DNA of 64,000 nucleotides from Platanthera guangdongensis (lineage: Eukaryota; Streptophyta; Magnoliopsida; Asparagales; Orchidaceae). Position 1 is the first letter of the stretch; each line of letters begins with the position of its first letter. Below the pieces are notes generated by a model. That model worked only from the letters and a program-made list of their open reading frames with translations, searched no databases and was not told where the DNA came from. The DNA is taken from the NCBI GenBank assembly GCA_039583875.1, contig CM077161.1:60703885-60767884 (forward strand), written 5' to 3'. Positions 1 through 11,164 of this stretch are shown one piece after another. Made by a program: the position numbers and the translations under genes.

Positions 1-876
1 AGAATGATAAAGAGTATCAAAATCTCTTAATAAATCAGCTAAGTCCACAGAAGGGACTAGGTAAAAGAATGGTGCAGCTGCCAAAGGTTCTACAATCTCA
101 ACATCAATGAGCTCAATATCAAATTCTGAAGGATCTGCCTCAAGAAAATCTAATAGCTCTGTATCTGTATTTACACTTTCTATAACTACTATATCCATAT
201 GTACATCTGTTGTTGTTGCTGCTGCTACTGCTGCTGGAGGAGAAAGAACTGGAACTTCTTCACAGGACATCTCCCCCTGCATGGTTTCAGAGGGTCCTGA
301 AGCCAGGCCCCCAGAAAAAGAAGGGACAGAAGGGGAAACAACAAAGAGGGCAGAGAGGGAGGAGATGGAATCAGCAAAAGGTGCAATTTCCTCTGATATG
401 AGATTCCTGAGGATTGGAGTGATGAGCTCCAGGATATTGGAGATGGATGGAGAATCCAATTGCATAAACTCAGGAGGTGTCTGAGTAGATACAGATGGAT
501 GGATGATGGAGGATGAAATGAAAGGTGAAGTATCAATCATGATTTCATCTAGAGATGATGGAATATGGTGAGGAGATGATGTTAGTATGTCCAATGATGG
601 AGGTGACAAAATATTGTGAAGTGGTAAGTCATCAAGGTGAGTTGGTGTGGAGATGAAGGTGGTGTAATGTGTTCTATAGATGTAGGGGGTGTTGGTTGAT
701 GCACTGGTGAGGCAGGTGGTGTTGGAGATTGAAGTTGTGATGTTGAGGTAGTGGATGGTTGTTGGAGTGGAGTTGATGAAGGAAGTGAAACCTATGTGTC
801 ATCAAGGTGAGGTGGAGATTGATGTTGAGAGGGAGGTCATGGAATACTGATGGAGGGAATTCTTTTAGAGGGGGAG
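1..876 (-). pseudogene. Distal part of element A ORFx, open to the window edge
   Basis: The minus-strand frame ending at base 282 (mod 3) is open from roughly 780 down to base 1. It is the same frame as the proximal ORFx part at 10396-11160 once F and one TSD copy are removed (9513 bp, a multiple of three). The visible protein is Pro/Ser/Thr-rich and then acidic, with Leu/Ile/Glu/Asp-rich stretches, resembling the disordered acidic linker of the B and C ORFx proteins. Stops lie near the F insertion (a TAA just inside 876 and two adjacent TGA codons near 808). The coiled-coil and C-terminal parts would be left of the window. Function unknown. Confidence 0.6.
872..876. repeat. Target-site duplication of element F (left copy)
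   Basis: GGGAG lies directly before the 5' LTR and again at 10385-10389 directly after the 3' LTR. A perfect 5-bp duplication shows that F inserted as a unit and that both outer ends are original. Confidence 0.85.
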
Positions 877-3179
877 TGTAACGCCCCAAAACTCAAAAGA
901 GCGACGGGTGACGTTTTGGGCCAGTTTTGTGTTCTGGCAGGAGGCACACGGCCTGGGACACGGGCGTGTCCTAGGGCGTGTCAGGCTTGTGTCGTCAAGT
1001 TGGTCGAGAGGTCGACGAATTTCACTCGACGTTGTGTCGAGACAGGGCACACGGCCTGCGACACGGGCGTGTCGACCCGTGTCGACACTCAGCCCGCGAA
1101 GTCGACATTTTTGCGCTCGACAAAGTGTCGAGACATGGCACACGACCTGCGATACGGGCGTGTCGCAGGGCGTGTCGACCAGTGTCGACAATCGTCCCGG
1201 TGAGTCGATGAATTTTTCTCGACGATGTGTCGAGACAAGGCACACGGCCTAGGACACGGGCGTGTCCAAGGCCGTGTCGTGAGGTCGACGAACTTCGCTC
1301 GACGAAGTGTCGAGTGTCGAGACCGTGTACACGGCCTGGATCCCAGCCATGTTGAGGTAGACATGGGCAAGGACACGGGCATGTCTAGTACCCGTGTAGT
1401 TCTCGGGTTGTTTTCGGGATAAATCGATGGGGGCACAAGGCCAACCACACGGCCGTGTTAGGTGGAACACAGGCGTGTCAGGTCGAACACGGGCGTGCTC
1501 GATGCCCGTGTGTTGTTCCAGGCATGTCGATTTTGACGGCGAATGAGGCACATGACCCTGGACACGGGCGTGTGCCAGGCCGTGTTCGGTCCAGATTGTA
1601 CTTTTCCGTCCCGAATCAAAGTCGTTCGTTTCTTTAAGTTGGGATCCAACGGCTGGGGGTTGTTCCTGATGGGATATACCGGGGATTGGACCCTTGAAAC
1701 CCTCACTTTTACTTGAGTGGTTATCTTTCTAAAGTATAGAGAGAAAGGAGAGCCAAGGAAGGAAGAAGAAGCTAGATCCGGCCATTAGAAGAGCTTCGAA
1801 GCTCCAAATCATGAGCCGACTCCGGATCCACGGAGGCAAAGAGAGTGTGGTGCTTTTCATCCACTTACTTTTCCATGGCGCCAAAGAAGAACGCTAGGTT
1901 AACGATTCCCTTCTTGAGCATGTGAAGCTCTCCTTCATTGCATAGGAACCCCGCTCTCGCGAGTTTGCGTTGAGTTGGAGGCATTCCTTCGGGTAGATAT
2001 GTAAAGTCCCCGTTGTGTATAGTCCGTAAGCGAGAACGGACATAGGCATGATGTGTGAAGCCTATCCGTACATTTTGGTCTGGATCGGTGATGTTGCATT
2101 GCATAAATGTCGGAGAAGACTCCGTGGGATTGGTTGTTTTTCGGGTTTTCTACGTGGTAGATTGCAACAAGGAGCCTTAAGGATTAACCCAAAGGTGCAC
2201 CCGGAAAACTGGGCAGATGCGTGATATTGCCAACTTGGTGGCCTGAGAGTCAACTTGAACATAACCGGGTTATGTGAAATGTGACGGAAAAGGTACTCGG
2301 GAGAAGTTTGACCAGCGCAAATGGCTTAAATTGTAATTGCGATGTGAGCACGGGTTAGATGGAACCGTACCCGTTCTATGTCGTTCGGTTAAAGAGACCT
2401 AAGGGTACGTGGCACTTGCCGTTGGCATAGATTAGGGTCTTTGGCGGTCTATGGCTTAAATTATCGTGACCCAGGCCAAGAAGACAAAATCCTCATAGGT
2501 TTGGCCGTCAAAGTGTCGGTGTTGAGACCGGAATGTCTATGGCTTTAATTGACGTGACATCGACCGGTTCACCGAGAATGTGCCCTGAGAGCACGGGGCA
2601 TGTGGCTGTGCGAGCCAACGCCTGTGACCAAATGAATATTGTTGAATTTCTCGCTTATGCTAATGAAATGCAGGGAAGGAGCATCGCCGCCCCGAGTTGG
2701 GGGCGGGATCGTTATAATTTGGTCAGCAATGCTGACCGTTGCCTTGTTTTGCCACCGTGCGGTGGTTTGTTGCTTGCAGGTGCTGCTGGACCAAGCGGTC
2801 AATAGCGGGCTAAAGCCCAAATTGCGAAGCAGGCCCTCGATGGCCTAATTGGATTGTTTACTGTTTTTATTCATGTATGACCGGCATGCGTGCCGTGGTT
2901 TGTAAATCATGTAATATCAAGTGAACCATTTTGTAAGTCCTTAAGGCCTGTACTTGTGTATGTACAATATTCCTATTTGGTATTAGTGGACATTCATGCT
3001 TTTGTGCTGGGTTCTTTATTGCAACTTGTTAATCTGCTTCCGCTAGAATGCTCTGTGTAGGACGTTATGATTAGTTGGATGGTTTCCATGAGTAACCACC
3101 CAGTCTGTCTGTGGTATATGTAGTCGGGCCCTGGCCGGACCTACTGCTATATGCTATGCGACAGATAGGGGGTGTTACA
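877..3179 (+). repeat. 5' LTR of element F
   Basis: Starts TGTAACGCCCC and ends GGGGGTGTTACA; repeated at 8070-10384. A palindrome-rich block fills 930-1600. I see no convincing TATA box; a weak candidate is AAGTATAGAG near 1730. Open reading frames called inside it are by-products of the repeats. Confidence 0.9.
930..1600 (+). repeat. Palindrome array in the 5' LTR of F
   Basis: Degenerate units of about 90-110 bp contain a block CACACGGCCT followed by the near-palindrome GACACGGGCGTGTC (arms GACACG/CGTGTC). Copies start near 950, 1048, 1138, 1240 and 1550. Between them lie many TGTCGA half sites and one complete GTGTCGACAC at 1079-1088. The counterpart in the 3' LTR is at 8140-8790. Confidence 0.75.
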
Positions 3180-3182
3180 ATT

Positions 3183-3192
3183 TGGTATCAGA
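3183..3192 (+). other. Primer-binding site of element F (initiator Met-tRNA)
   Basis: TGGTATCAGA lies four bases after the LTR end and matches the 3' end of plant initiator Met-tRNA, the usual primer for minus-strand DNA synthesis in plant LTR elements. The match weakens after ten bases. Confidence 0.85.
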
Positions 3193-3405
3193 CTACTGGT
3201 TTTGGTCGGGCTTAAAATGAATTCGTGGACGAATTCTTTTTAAGGGGTGGTGACCACATGTTTGTGCGTCATCGTTATAACAGTAAAAGAACCCATGAAT
3301 GTCCACTTAGGAATGCAAATACACGTGTTTGAGGAACCTGCGTGTTCCTATAATTGCTGTTTGTAATTTTATTTGGTCGCTTAAGTGTGTTTTGTACCAC
3401 TATAT

Positions 3406-4549
3406 GTGACCAGAAGTGGTGCTGGGCCGTCGGAACGTCGAGTTTCTGAGGCTAGCAGTGCACCAGATGTTGCTCCTGCAACACCTCTATCGGCTGAGAA
3501 CTTATGATTGGTGGCCAAAGCAGTGTTGGCCATGATAAATGCGCAGCCTGCAAGGCAAACGCAGCAGCCCGCTCCTGCGATGGAGCAGGAACCTCTTCTA
3601 GAGGTTGAGCCGAGGACAGTGGAACAGGTGGTAGTGGAGCCGATGGTGCCAAGGAGGGCAACCGAGAGACAGCTCAAGCATGTCATGAGCTTTAGTCCTC
3701 CGGTATTCTCGGGGTTGGGAACCCCATCTCAAGCTGAAGACTGGCTCTCCAGGGTGAAGAGAGTCATGACAGCAATGAAGACGGAGGAGTGGCAAATGAC
3801 CACCATCGATACGTTCCTTCTGGACGGTGAAGTGAGAATGTGGTGGGAAGGATTGGAGCTGCACCTATTGAGAGGTAGGCAACTTATTGATGTCTCGATG
3901 GAGGAGTTCTCGAGATTGTTTTTGGCTAGATACCTCCCTTCGGCGCAGAGGATAGCGTTGGAGAACGAGTTCCTGAAGTTGGTTCAGGGTGAGAGGAGCA
4001 TGGGTGAATATCTCCACGAGTTTACTCGTTTGAGTCGATATGCTAGATCCACCATTGTGGATGAGGAGCGCAAGACGAATCGATTCTACGAAGGTCTGAG
4101 AGATGAGTTGAGGTTACTACTCTCGGGGTCGATGACCCAGGGTTTCTTGACCTTGGTCAACACGGCCCGGTCCTTGGAGAAGGACATGAAGAATGTACAA
4201 GCAAAGAAAAGCTTGGGTGATAAGAAATCTGAATTCAAAGTGCCGACTACTTCAAAGCCCGGCTATCGGAGGTCCTTTAAGAAGCATAGGACTTCAGGTC
4301 CAGCTCCTTCTGGTGCTTCAAGGGCGACTACGGGTCGGACCCCGGGTGCATGTTTTACTAGTGGAAAGTCGGGGCACTTTGCCCGTGATTGTTGGAGCGG
4401 ACGTCCCAAGTCCGAAAGGAAGTCGAGAGCTACTTACGAAGAGAAGGGAAAGGCGGTGGAGTCAACCGCGTCCCACTATGCTCCGGCCCAACCATGGGTG
4501 TACAATCTTGGCCAACAGGAGGCCATCAAACAGGCGGATGTGGTGACAG
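3406..4549 (+). pseudogene. gag: gag of element F, start lost and one in-frame stop
   Basis: Encodes the capsid/nucleocapsid polyprotein of a Gypsy element. The retrotransposon gag domain is clear in the middle (EDWLSRVKRVM ... WWEG ... FLARYLPS ... LENEFLKLVQG ... EYLHEFTRLSRYA). A zinc knuckle follows near 4350 but reads CFTSGKSGHFARDC, with serine where the second cysteine of CX2CX4HX4C should be, so it is probably broken. Upstream coding similarity continues to about 3406 with no ATG, and TGA at 3505-3507 interrupts it. The last codon is split after 4549 by the putative intron. Not functional as it stands. Confidence 0.8.
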
Positions 4550-4625
4550 GTACGGTTTAATTTATAGTAAGTCAATTTCTTTAAATACTTGTTATGCACA
4601 TGTTACCTTACCACTGCTTGTTTAG
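4550..4625 (+). other. Putative spliceosomal intron between gag and protease in F
   Basis: Gag in one frame ends in a stop inside this 76-nt AT-rich stretch, and protease resumes in another frame just after it. The borders are ACAG|GTACGG and TTGTTTAG|GA. Removing the segment joins phase-1 codons so that ...VVTG runs into ...FVLICENPTRALFDTGASHSF (two separate short motifs), the order normally seen continuously in chromoviruses. The length and T-rich 3' end suit a plant intron. A similar intron is inferred in G. Confidence 0.6.
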
Positions 4626-7600
4626 GATTTGTTTTGATTTGTGAAAATCCGACAAGAGCACTCTTCGATACGGGAGCTTCACACTCCTTCTTGTCCGAAG
4701 GATTTATATCACGCATCGGAGTCCCTTCTTCGATGGCGAAGGATAAGTTGGATGTGTTGTTACCCAATGGGTGTTCGATGCACGCGGATAGGATCTGCGA
4801 TGTTAAGATTCGTATTGGGAATCAGGAGTTCGATCTCCAAGAGTCGTTACTTCCGTTGGTGGAGTTCGACGTTATATTTAGCATGGACTAGCTCTCGGAG
4901 CAGTAGGCCTATATTGATTGCGGTCTCAAGGAAGTGAAGTTGGGAGCAAGTCATGAGACGACTTTTATGGGTTTAAAGGGGTCGAGCAAGACGTTGATGT
5001 CTGCTCTTCAGGTGGTGAAGGCGGTTCGTGCCGGTGCAGAACTGTTCTTTACACTAGTGGAGGTTGCAAAGCCGAAGCCCGCGTTGGATAGTATTTCAGT
5101 GGTATCAGAATACCCTGATGTGTTCCCCGCAGATCTTCCTGGAGCCCCGCCTCAACGGGAGATAGATTTCACGATTGAGCTAGTGTCAGGTGCAAATCCT
5201 GTGTCACGATCTCCATATCGGCTAGCGCCTAAGGAAATGGCAGAGCTGAAAGTTCAACTGCAAGAGTTGTTGGAGCAAGGGTATGTGCGCCCGAGTTCTT
5301 CGCCTTGGAGTGCCTCGGTCCTCTTTGTTAAGAAGAAGAACGGGAGCTTGAGGCTATGTATTGATTATCAGGAGCTCAACAAGTTGATGGAGAAGAACAA
5401 GTACCTGATCCCCCGGATCGATGATCTTTTTGATCAGTTGGTCGGGTCGACGGTGTACTCGAAGTTGGATCTCAAGGCTGGGTACTATCAGCTGCGAATA
5501 AGGGAGAGTGATATCCCGAAGACAGCGTTTAGTACGAGATACGGGCATTATGAGTTTACGGTCATGCCGTTTGGGCTGACTAATGCGCCGTCAGTGTTCA
5601 TGGATTTGATGAACAGGACTTTCAGGGAGTACTTGGACCATTTTGTGATCGTCTTCATCGACGATATTTTGGTGTACTCGCAGAGTGAGGAATATCGCTT
5701 CAAGCATCTTCATTTGGTCTTGGAGACGCTAAGGAGGAATCAGTTGTATGCCAAGTTCTCAAAGTGCAAGTTTTGGTTATCCTCAGTGGCGTTCCTCGGT
5801 CATATAGTACGTGCAGAGGTTATTGCAGTGGATCCGTCGAAGATTATTGCGATACGGGAGTGGCCTGAGCTTGCTACGGTAGCGGAAGTCCGGAGCTTTC
5901 TGGGGCTTGCCGGCTATTATAGGCGCTTCGTAGAGAACTTCTCGCGGATAGCGTTACCTCTCACTACTTTGACGAGGAAGGAACAGAAGTTCGTTTGGAC
6001 ACTGGAGTGCGCTCGAGCTTTTGAGGAGTTGAAGTGTCGGTTGACCACAACGCCGGTGTTGAGTTCGCCATGTGGGACCGAAGGCTATGAGATTTATAGC
6101 GATGCTTCGGGCAGCGGTTTGGGTTGCGTGCTACTGCAACATGGAAGTGTGATAGCTTATGGCTCGAGACAGCTGAAAGTGCATGAAAGGAACTATCCGG
6201 TCCATGACTTGGAGTTAGCGGCCGTGATTTTTGCCTTGAAGTTGTGGACGCATTATTTGTACGGTGTGAAGATTGATATCTACACCGATCATAAGAGCCT
6301 GAAGTATCTGATCGATCAGAAGGATCTGAATATGCGGCAGAGTAGATGGATGGAGTTCCTGGGGGACTATACATTCAAGATCCACTACGTGCCTGGTAAA
6401 GGTAATGCGGTTGCGGACACGTTGAGTCGTCGAGCCCCAGCTCAAGCCAATTGGCTATCGTTGCATGATGAGTGGTTGGTGCGGGAGTTGGAGGCGTTGG
6501 AGATTGTTTGTGTGGATAGGCAATCAAGTGCTGAAGCAGTTCTGAATTGGACTGAAGTCCAATATGACCTGGCTGATCGGATTCGGCAGGCTTTGGATAT
6601 GGATGTCCATATGAAGCAGTTCATTTCAGAGGCTCTGGATGGGTCAAATTCCCAATTCGTTGTGGAGGACGGATTGCTTTAGAAAGACAGTTGTCTGTGC
6701 ATCCCAAGTGTGGGTAATTTGTGGGTGGAATTGTTGTACGAGGCACACCATACCAAGTACTCGATTCACCCGGGGAGCACGAAGATGTACCGCGATCTGA
6801 AAAAACTATTTTGGTGGCCGGGTTTGAAGAAAGATGTGGCGCTCTACGTAGTGAGGTGCCAAACTTACGCCTTGGTGAAGGCGGAATGCCAAAAGCCGGG
6901 AGGATTTCTTAAGTCCTTGCCTATTCCGGAGTGGAAATTCGACAACATCTCTATGGACTTTGTGCATGGTTTGCCAAGGTCGCAAAAGGGGAACGACGCC
7001 ATTTGGGTGGTCGTAGATCGGTTAACGAAGGTGTCGCATTTCATTCCGCATAGGAAGGATGATCCGGTGGAGAAGTTGACAAAACTATATGTGGATAATA
7101 TAGTACGGCTTCACGGTGTGCCCCGCAGCATCGTGAGTGACCGAGATGGGCGGTTCACGTCCAATTATTGGAGGCTAGTGCAACAAATGTTGGGGACAAA
7201 GTTGAAATTCAGCACAGCCTTCCATCCGTAAACGGATGGGCAGACCGAGAGGGTCAATAGAACCATGGAAGACATGCTCCGCATGTGTGTCTTGGATTTT
7301 GGAAAGCAATGGGAAGACCATCTTTATTTGGTGGAGTTCGCGTACAACAATAGCTACCAAGCGAGTATTCAAATGGCACCCTTCGAGGCCCTATATGGTA
7401 GAAAATGTCGCACGCCGTTGTCTTGGCTAGAAACGGGTGAGTCAAAGTTGTATAAGCGATTAGAAATGGTGGATGCTACTTCTTTGGTGAGAACCATTCG
7501 GTAGAGGTTGCTTATCGCTCAGGACCTGCAAGCGAAGTACTATAATGTCAAGCACAGGAACGTGGAGTTCGCTGTGGGCGACTATGTGTACTTAAAAATC

Positions 7601-8074
7601 AAGCCGTTCAAGGGTGTCTCGCGGGTGCAGCGATTGAAATAGCTAAGCCCGAGGTACCTTGGGCCGTTTGAGGTTCTGGAGCGAGTTAGTGAAGCAGCCT
7701 ATCTGTTGAAGATTTCAGTGGAGCTTGGTGGATTACATGATGTATTCTATATTTCGGTGCTTCGGAATGCAGTGCTAGAGCCTACGCAAGTGATCACGGT
7801 TGATCAAGTGCCGGTGGATAGTGGGTTGACGACAAAGGTCAAGCCCGTGCGGATTGAGGACTCGGAGGTCAAGCGGCTACGCAATAAAGAGATCAGGATG
7901 GTCAAGGTCCGGTGGGACAATTGCGGTCGTGAAGAGCTCTCTTGGGAACGAGAGCAGACTATGCTTGACGAGTATCCGGAGTTGTTCCGCTCAAGTACAA
8001 ATTTTGGTTTTGTACATGTCTTTTCTTTATACAATTTCGCGGACGAAATTCTTTTAAGAGCGGGAGAGTTGTAA
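4626..8074 (+). pseudogene. pol: pol of element F (PR-RT-RH-IN-chromodomain), six premature stops
   Basis: Domains in order: protease (LFDTGASHSF, about 4665-4700), RT with the active site [13 protein letters not shown] near 5645, RNase H ([11 protein letters not shown] near 6095, [11 protein letters not shown] near 6280), integrase with zinc-binding H/C residues from 6740, then DDE residues in MDFVHGLP, VSDRDGRFTS and TDGQTERVN, and a C-terminal chromodomain-like tail to about 7990. All parts share one frame. It is interrupted by stops at 4889, 4904, 6680, 7229, 7502 and 7640, mostly explained by TGG-to-TAG or CAR-to-TAR changes. The natural stop at 8072-8074 lies inside the 3' LTR. Confidence 0.85.
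8051..8069 (+). other. Polypurine tract of element F
   Basis: A purine-rich run including AAGAGCGGGAGAG ends right before the 3' LTR. It is the expected primer for plus-strand DNA synthesis. It is also the last coding sequence of pol. Confidence 0.8.
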
Positions 8075-10384
8075 TGCCCCGAAACTCAAAAGAGCGACGG
8101 GTGACGTTTTGGTCCAGTTTTGGGTTCTGGCAGGAGGCATACGGCCTAGGACACGGGCGTGTCCCAGGGCATGTCAGGCTTGTGTCGTCGAGTTGGTCGA
8201 GAGGTCGATGAATTTCGCTCGACATTGTATCGAGATAGGGCACACGGCCTGCGACACGGGCGTGTCGCAGGGCGTGCCGACCAGTGTCGAGACTCAGCGC
8301 GTGAAGTAGACATTTATGCGCTAGACGAAGTGACGAGACATGTCACATGGCTTGTGACACGGGCGTGTCGCAGGGCATGTCGACCCGTGTCTACACTCGT
8401 CCCGGGGAGTTGACGAATTTTGCTCGACAATGTGTCGAGACAAGGCACACGGCCTAGGACACGGGCGTGTCCAAGGCCGTGTCGTGAGGTCGACGAACTT
8501 CGCTCGACGAAGTGTTGAGTGTCGAGACCGTGTACACGGCCTGGAGCCCAGGCGTGTTGAGGTAGACACGGGCAAGGACACGAGCGTGTCCAGTACCCGT
8601 GTAGTTCTCGGGTTGTTTTCGGGATAAATCGATGGTGGCACATGGCCGACCACACGGCCGTGTCAGGTGGAACACGGGCGTGTCAGGTCGAACACGGGAG
8701 TGCTCGATACCCGTGTGTTGTTCCAAGCGCGTCAATTTTGACGGCAAATGAGGCACACGGCCCTGGACATGGGCGTGTGCTAGGTCGTGTTCGGTCCAGA
8801 TTGTACTTTTCAGTCCTGAATCAAAGCCGTTCGTTTCTTTAAGTTGGGATCCAATGCCTGGGGGTTGTTCCTGATGGGATATGCCCGGGATTGGACCCTT
8901 GAAACCCTCACTTTTACTTGAGTGGTTATCTTTCTAAAGTATAGAGACAGAGGAGAGCCAAGGAAGGAAGAAGAAGCTAGATCCGGCCATTGGAGGAGCT
9001 TCGAAGCTCCAAATCGTGAGCCGACTCCGGATCCACGGAGGCAAAGAGAGTGCGGTGCTTTTCATCCACTTACTTTTCCATGGCGCCAAATAAGAACGCT
9101 AGGGTAACGATTCTCTTCTTGAGCATGCGAAGCTCTCCTTCTTTGCATAGGAAGCCCGCTCTCGCGAGTTTGCGGTGAGTTGGAGGCGTTCCTTCGGGTA
9201 GATATGTAAAGTCTCCGTTGTGTAGAGTCCGTAAGCGAGAACGGACATAGGCATGATATGTGAAGCCTATCCGGACATGTTGGTCTGGATCGGTGATGTT
9301 GCATTGCATAAATGTCGGAGAAGACTCCGTGCGATTGGTTGTTTTTCGGGTTTTCTACGTGGTAGATTGCAACAGGGAGCCTTGGGGATTAACCCAACGG
9401 TGCACTCGGAAAATTGGGCAGATGCATGATCTTGCCAACTTGGTGGCCTGAGAGACAACTTGAACATAACCGGGTTATGTGAAATGTGACGGAAACGTTA
9501 CTCAGGAGAAGTTTGACCCGCGCAAATTGCTTAAATTGACGTTGCGATGTGAGCACAGGTTAGATGGAACCGTACCCGTTCTATGTCGTTCGGTTAAAGA
9601 GACCTAAGGGTACGTGGCACTTGCCATTGGCATAGATTAGTGTCTTCGACGGTCTATGGTTTAAATTGTCATGACCCAGGCCAAGAAGACAAAATGCTCA
9701 TAGGTTTGGCCATCAAAGTGGCGGTGGTGACTCCGGAATGTCTATGGCTTTAATTGACGTGACATCGATCGGTTCACCGAGAATGTGCCCTGAGAGCACG
9801 TGGCGTATGGCCGTGCGAGCCAACGCCAGTGATGAAATGAATATTGTTGAATTGCTCTCTTATGCTAATGAAATGCAGGGAAGGAGCATCGCCGCCCCGA
9901 GTTGGGTGCAGGATCGTTATAATTTGGTCAGCAATGCTGACCGTTGCCTTGTTTTGCCACCGTGCGGTGGTTTGTTGCTTTCAGGTGTTTCTGGACCAAG
10001 CGGTCAATAGCGGGCTAAAGCCCAAATTGCGAAGCCGGCCCTCGAAGGCCTAATTGGAGTGTTTACTGTTTTTATTCATGTATGACCGGCCTGCGTGCCG
10101 TGGTTTGTAAATCATGTAATATCAAGTGAACCATTTTGTAAGGCCTTAAGGCCTGTACTTGTGTATGTACAACATTCCTATTTGGTATTAGTGGGCATTC
10201 ATGCTTTTGTGCTGGGTTCTTTATTGCAACTTGTTAATCTGCTTCCGCTAGAATGCACTGTGTATGACATTATGATTGGTTGGATGGTTTCCATGAGTAA
10301 CCACCCAGTCTGTCTGTGGTATATGGCGTTGGGCCCCTACCGGACCTACTGATATATACTATGCGACGAATAGGGGGTGTTACA
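8070..10384 (+). repeat. 3' LTR of element F
   Basis: Direct repeat of 877-3179, starting TGTAATGCCCC and ending GGGTGTTACA, 2315 bp. The 12-bp length difference lies in the palindrome array (near 8270), where this copy has an extra GCAGGGCGTG-type segment. Confidence 0.9.
8140..8790 (+). repeat. Palindrome array in the 3' LTR of F
   Basis: Same organisation as the 5' LTR array: GACACGGGCGTGTC near-palindromes at about 8150, 8256, 8356 and 8458, with TGTCGA half sites between. It has diverged from the 5' copy more than the rest of the LTR, largely at CpG positions. Confidence 0.7.
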
Positions 10385-10389
10385 GGGAG

Positions 10390-11160
10390 GAGTGGCTATA
10401 CTGCCCTTGTGTCTTCAGAAATTCTGGAAGAGGATGAAGCCCTGGATGGATTAGTGATGGTCCTCTCCCATCTGCAAAATAAGGCACAAGTCAGCCTCTT
10501 GGATTCATTGATGAATATGGTCTGAGAGACCAATGATTCAGATGACTTGTCCTGGAGGAAAATCCCTAGAATCGTCCCAAAATAGACATCCTTCTTAGTA
10601 TTCTTCTTTTTGATTAAATCAAACAATATCTTTCCACAGTGTACTGTCTTCTTGTTCACCACAGTACACATCACAAAAAACTTGTGCCTGGTAATGTAAT
10701 CAGGGGCAGTATGCTTTCCCAACAAAACTTTTCCCTCAACATCAGCCAAAAACTTATACTCAGCAGATAAATTTTTCTTTAATAATCTGTTAGGGTATCC
10801 CTCGGAGTGACCCATTTTTAGCAGCATATCATCATACTCAGAACTGTCTACTTCTATATCTTCTTCTCCATTATTAAAACCGAAAATTTCAGTTAGAATT
10901 GCAGGAGTAAGAATAACCTGTTGTCCTACTATTGTTCCTGTCATTGTCTCAGCATCAGGTGTGGTTGAAGTATATACCCATTCCTTTATTTCAGCCGCTG
11001 GCAACTTCATCCTTGTTGTCATTAACTTATTTAGCAGCTATTATTCGAATAACTGTAGTACATCCACGAATATTTGATCAGAGTGTTGGAAGGATTCAAA
11101 ATCAATGCCAAACCCAGCATCAAATTTCATGCTAGTGAGAGAGTTTGCTGGAATCGTCAT
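10390..11160 (-). pseudogene. Proximal part of element A ORFx (N-terminal domain)
   Basis: A minus-strand ORF beginning at ATG 11158-11160, directly downstream of the A spacer promoter. Two adjacent stops (11038-11043) and a TAG at 10396-10398 interrupt it. The protein resembles the first 230 residues of the C and B ORFx proteins, most clearly around EGKVLLGKHTAPDYI and CGKILFDLIKKK, and ends in the shared RWER motif. The family looks like the plant transposon-protein domain often found in Copia elements (PF20167-like, from memory). No enzymatic motif is visible. F cuts it at 10384. Confidence 0.65.
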
Positions 11161-11164
11161 TGTA

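Larger units (their letters stand above)
877..10384 (+). mobile_element. Gypsy chromovirus F (Tekay/Del-like), full length but decayed
   Basis: Two direct LTRs (2303 and 2315 bp) with TG...CA ends and GGGAG duplications flank a 4.9-kb interior holding primer site, gag, protease, RT, RNase H, integrase and a C-terminal chromodomain-like tail, in Gypsy order. The LTR ends TGTAAC/GTTACA and long LTRs fit the Tekay/Del chromoviruses. The LTRs differ at several percent of sites by eye, more in the U3 array. Pol keeps a single reading frame throughout, broken only by in-frame stop codons. F lies in ORFx of element A and is younger than A. Confidence 0.9.

Noticed and set aside
107..484. 125-codon plus-strand ORF at the left edge
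   Set aside because: Antisense of the A ORFx linker, which is open to the window edge in the minus frame and joins in phase with 10396-11160.
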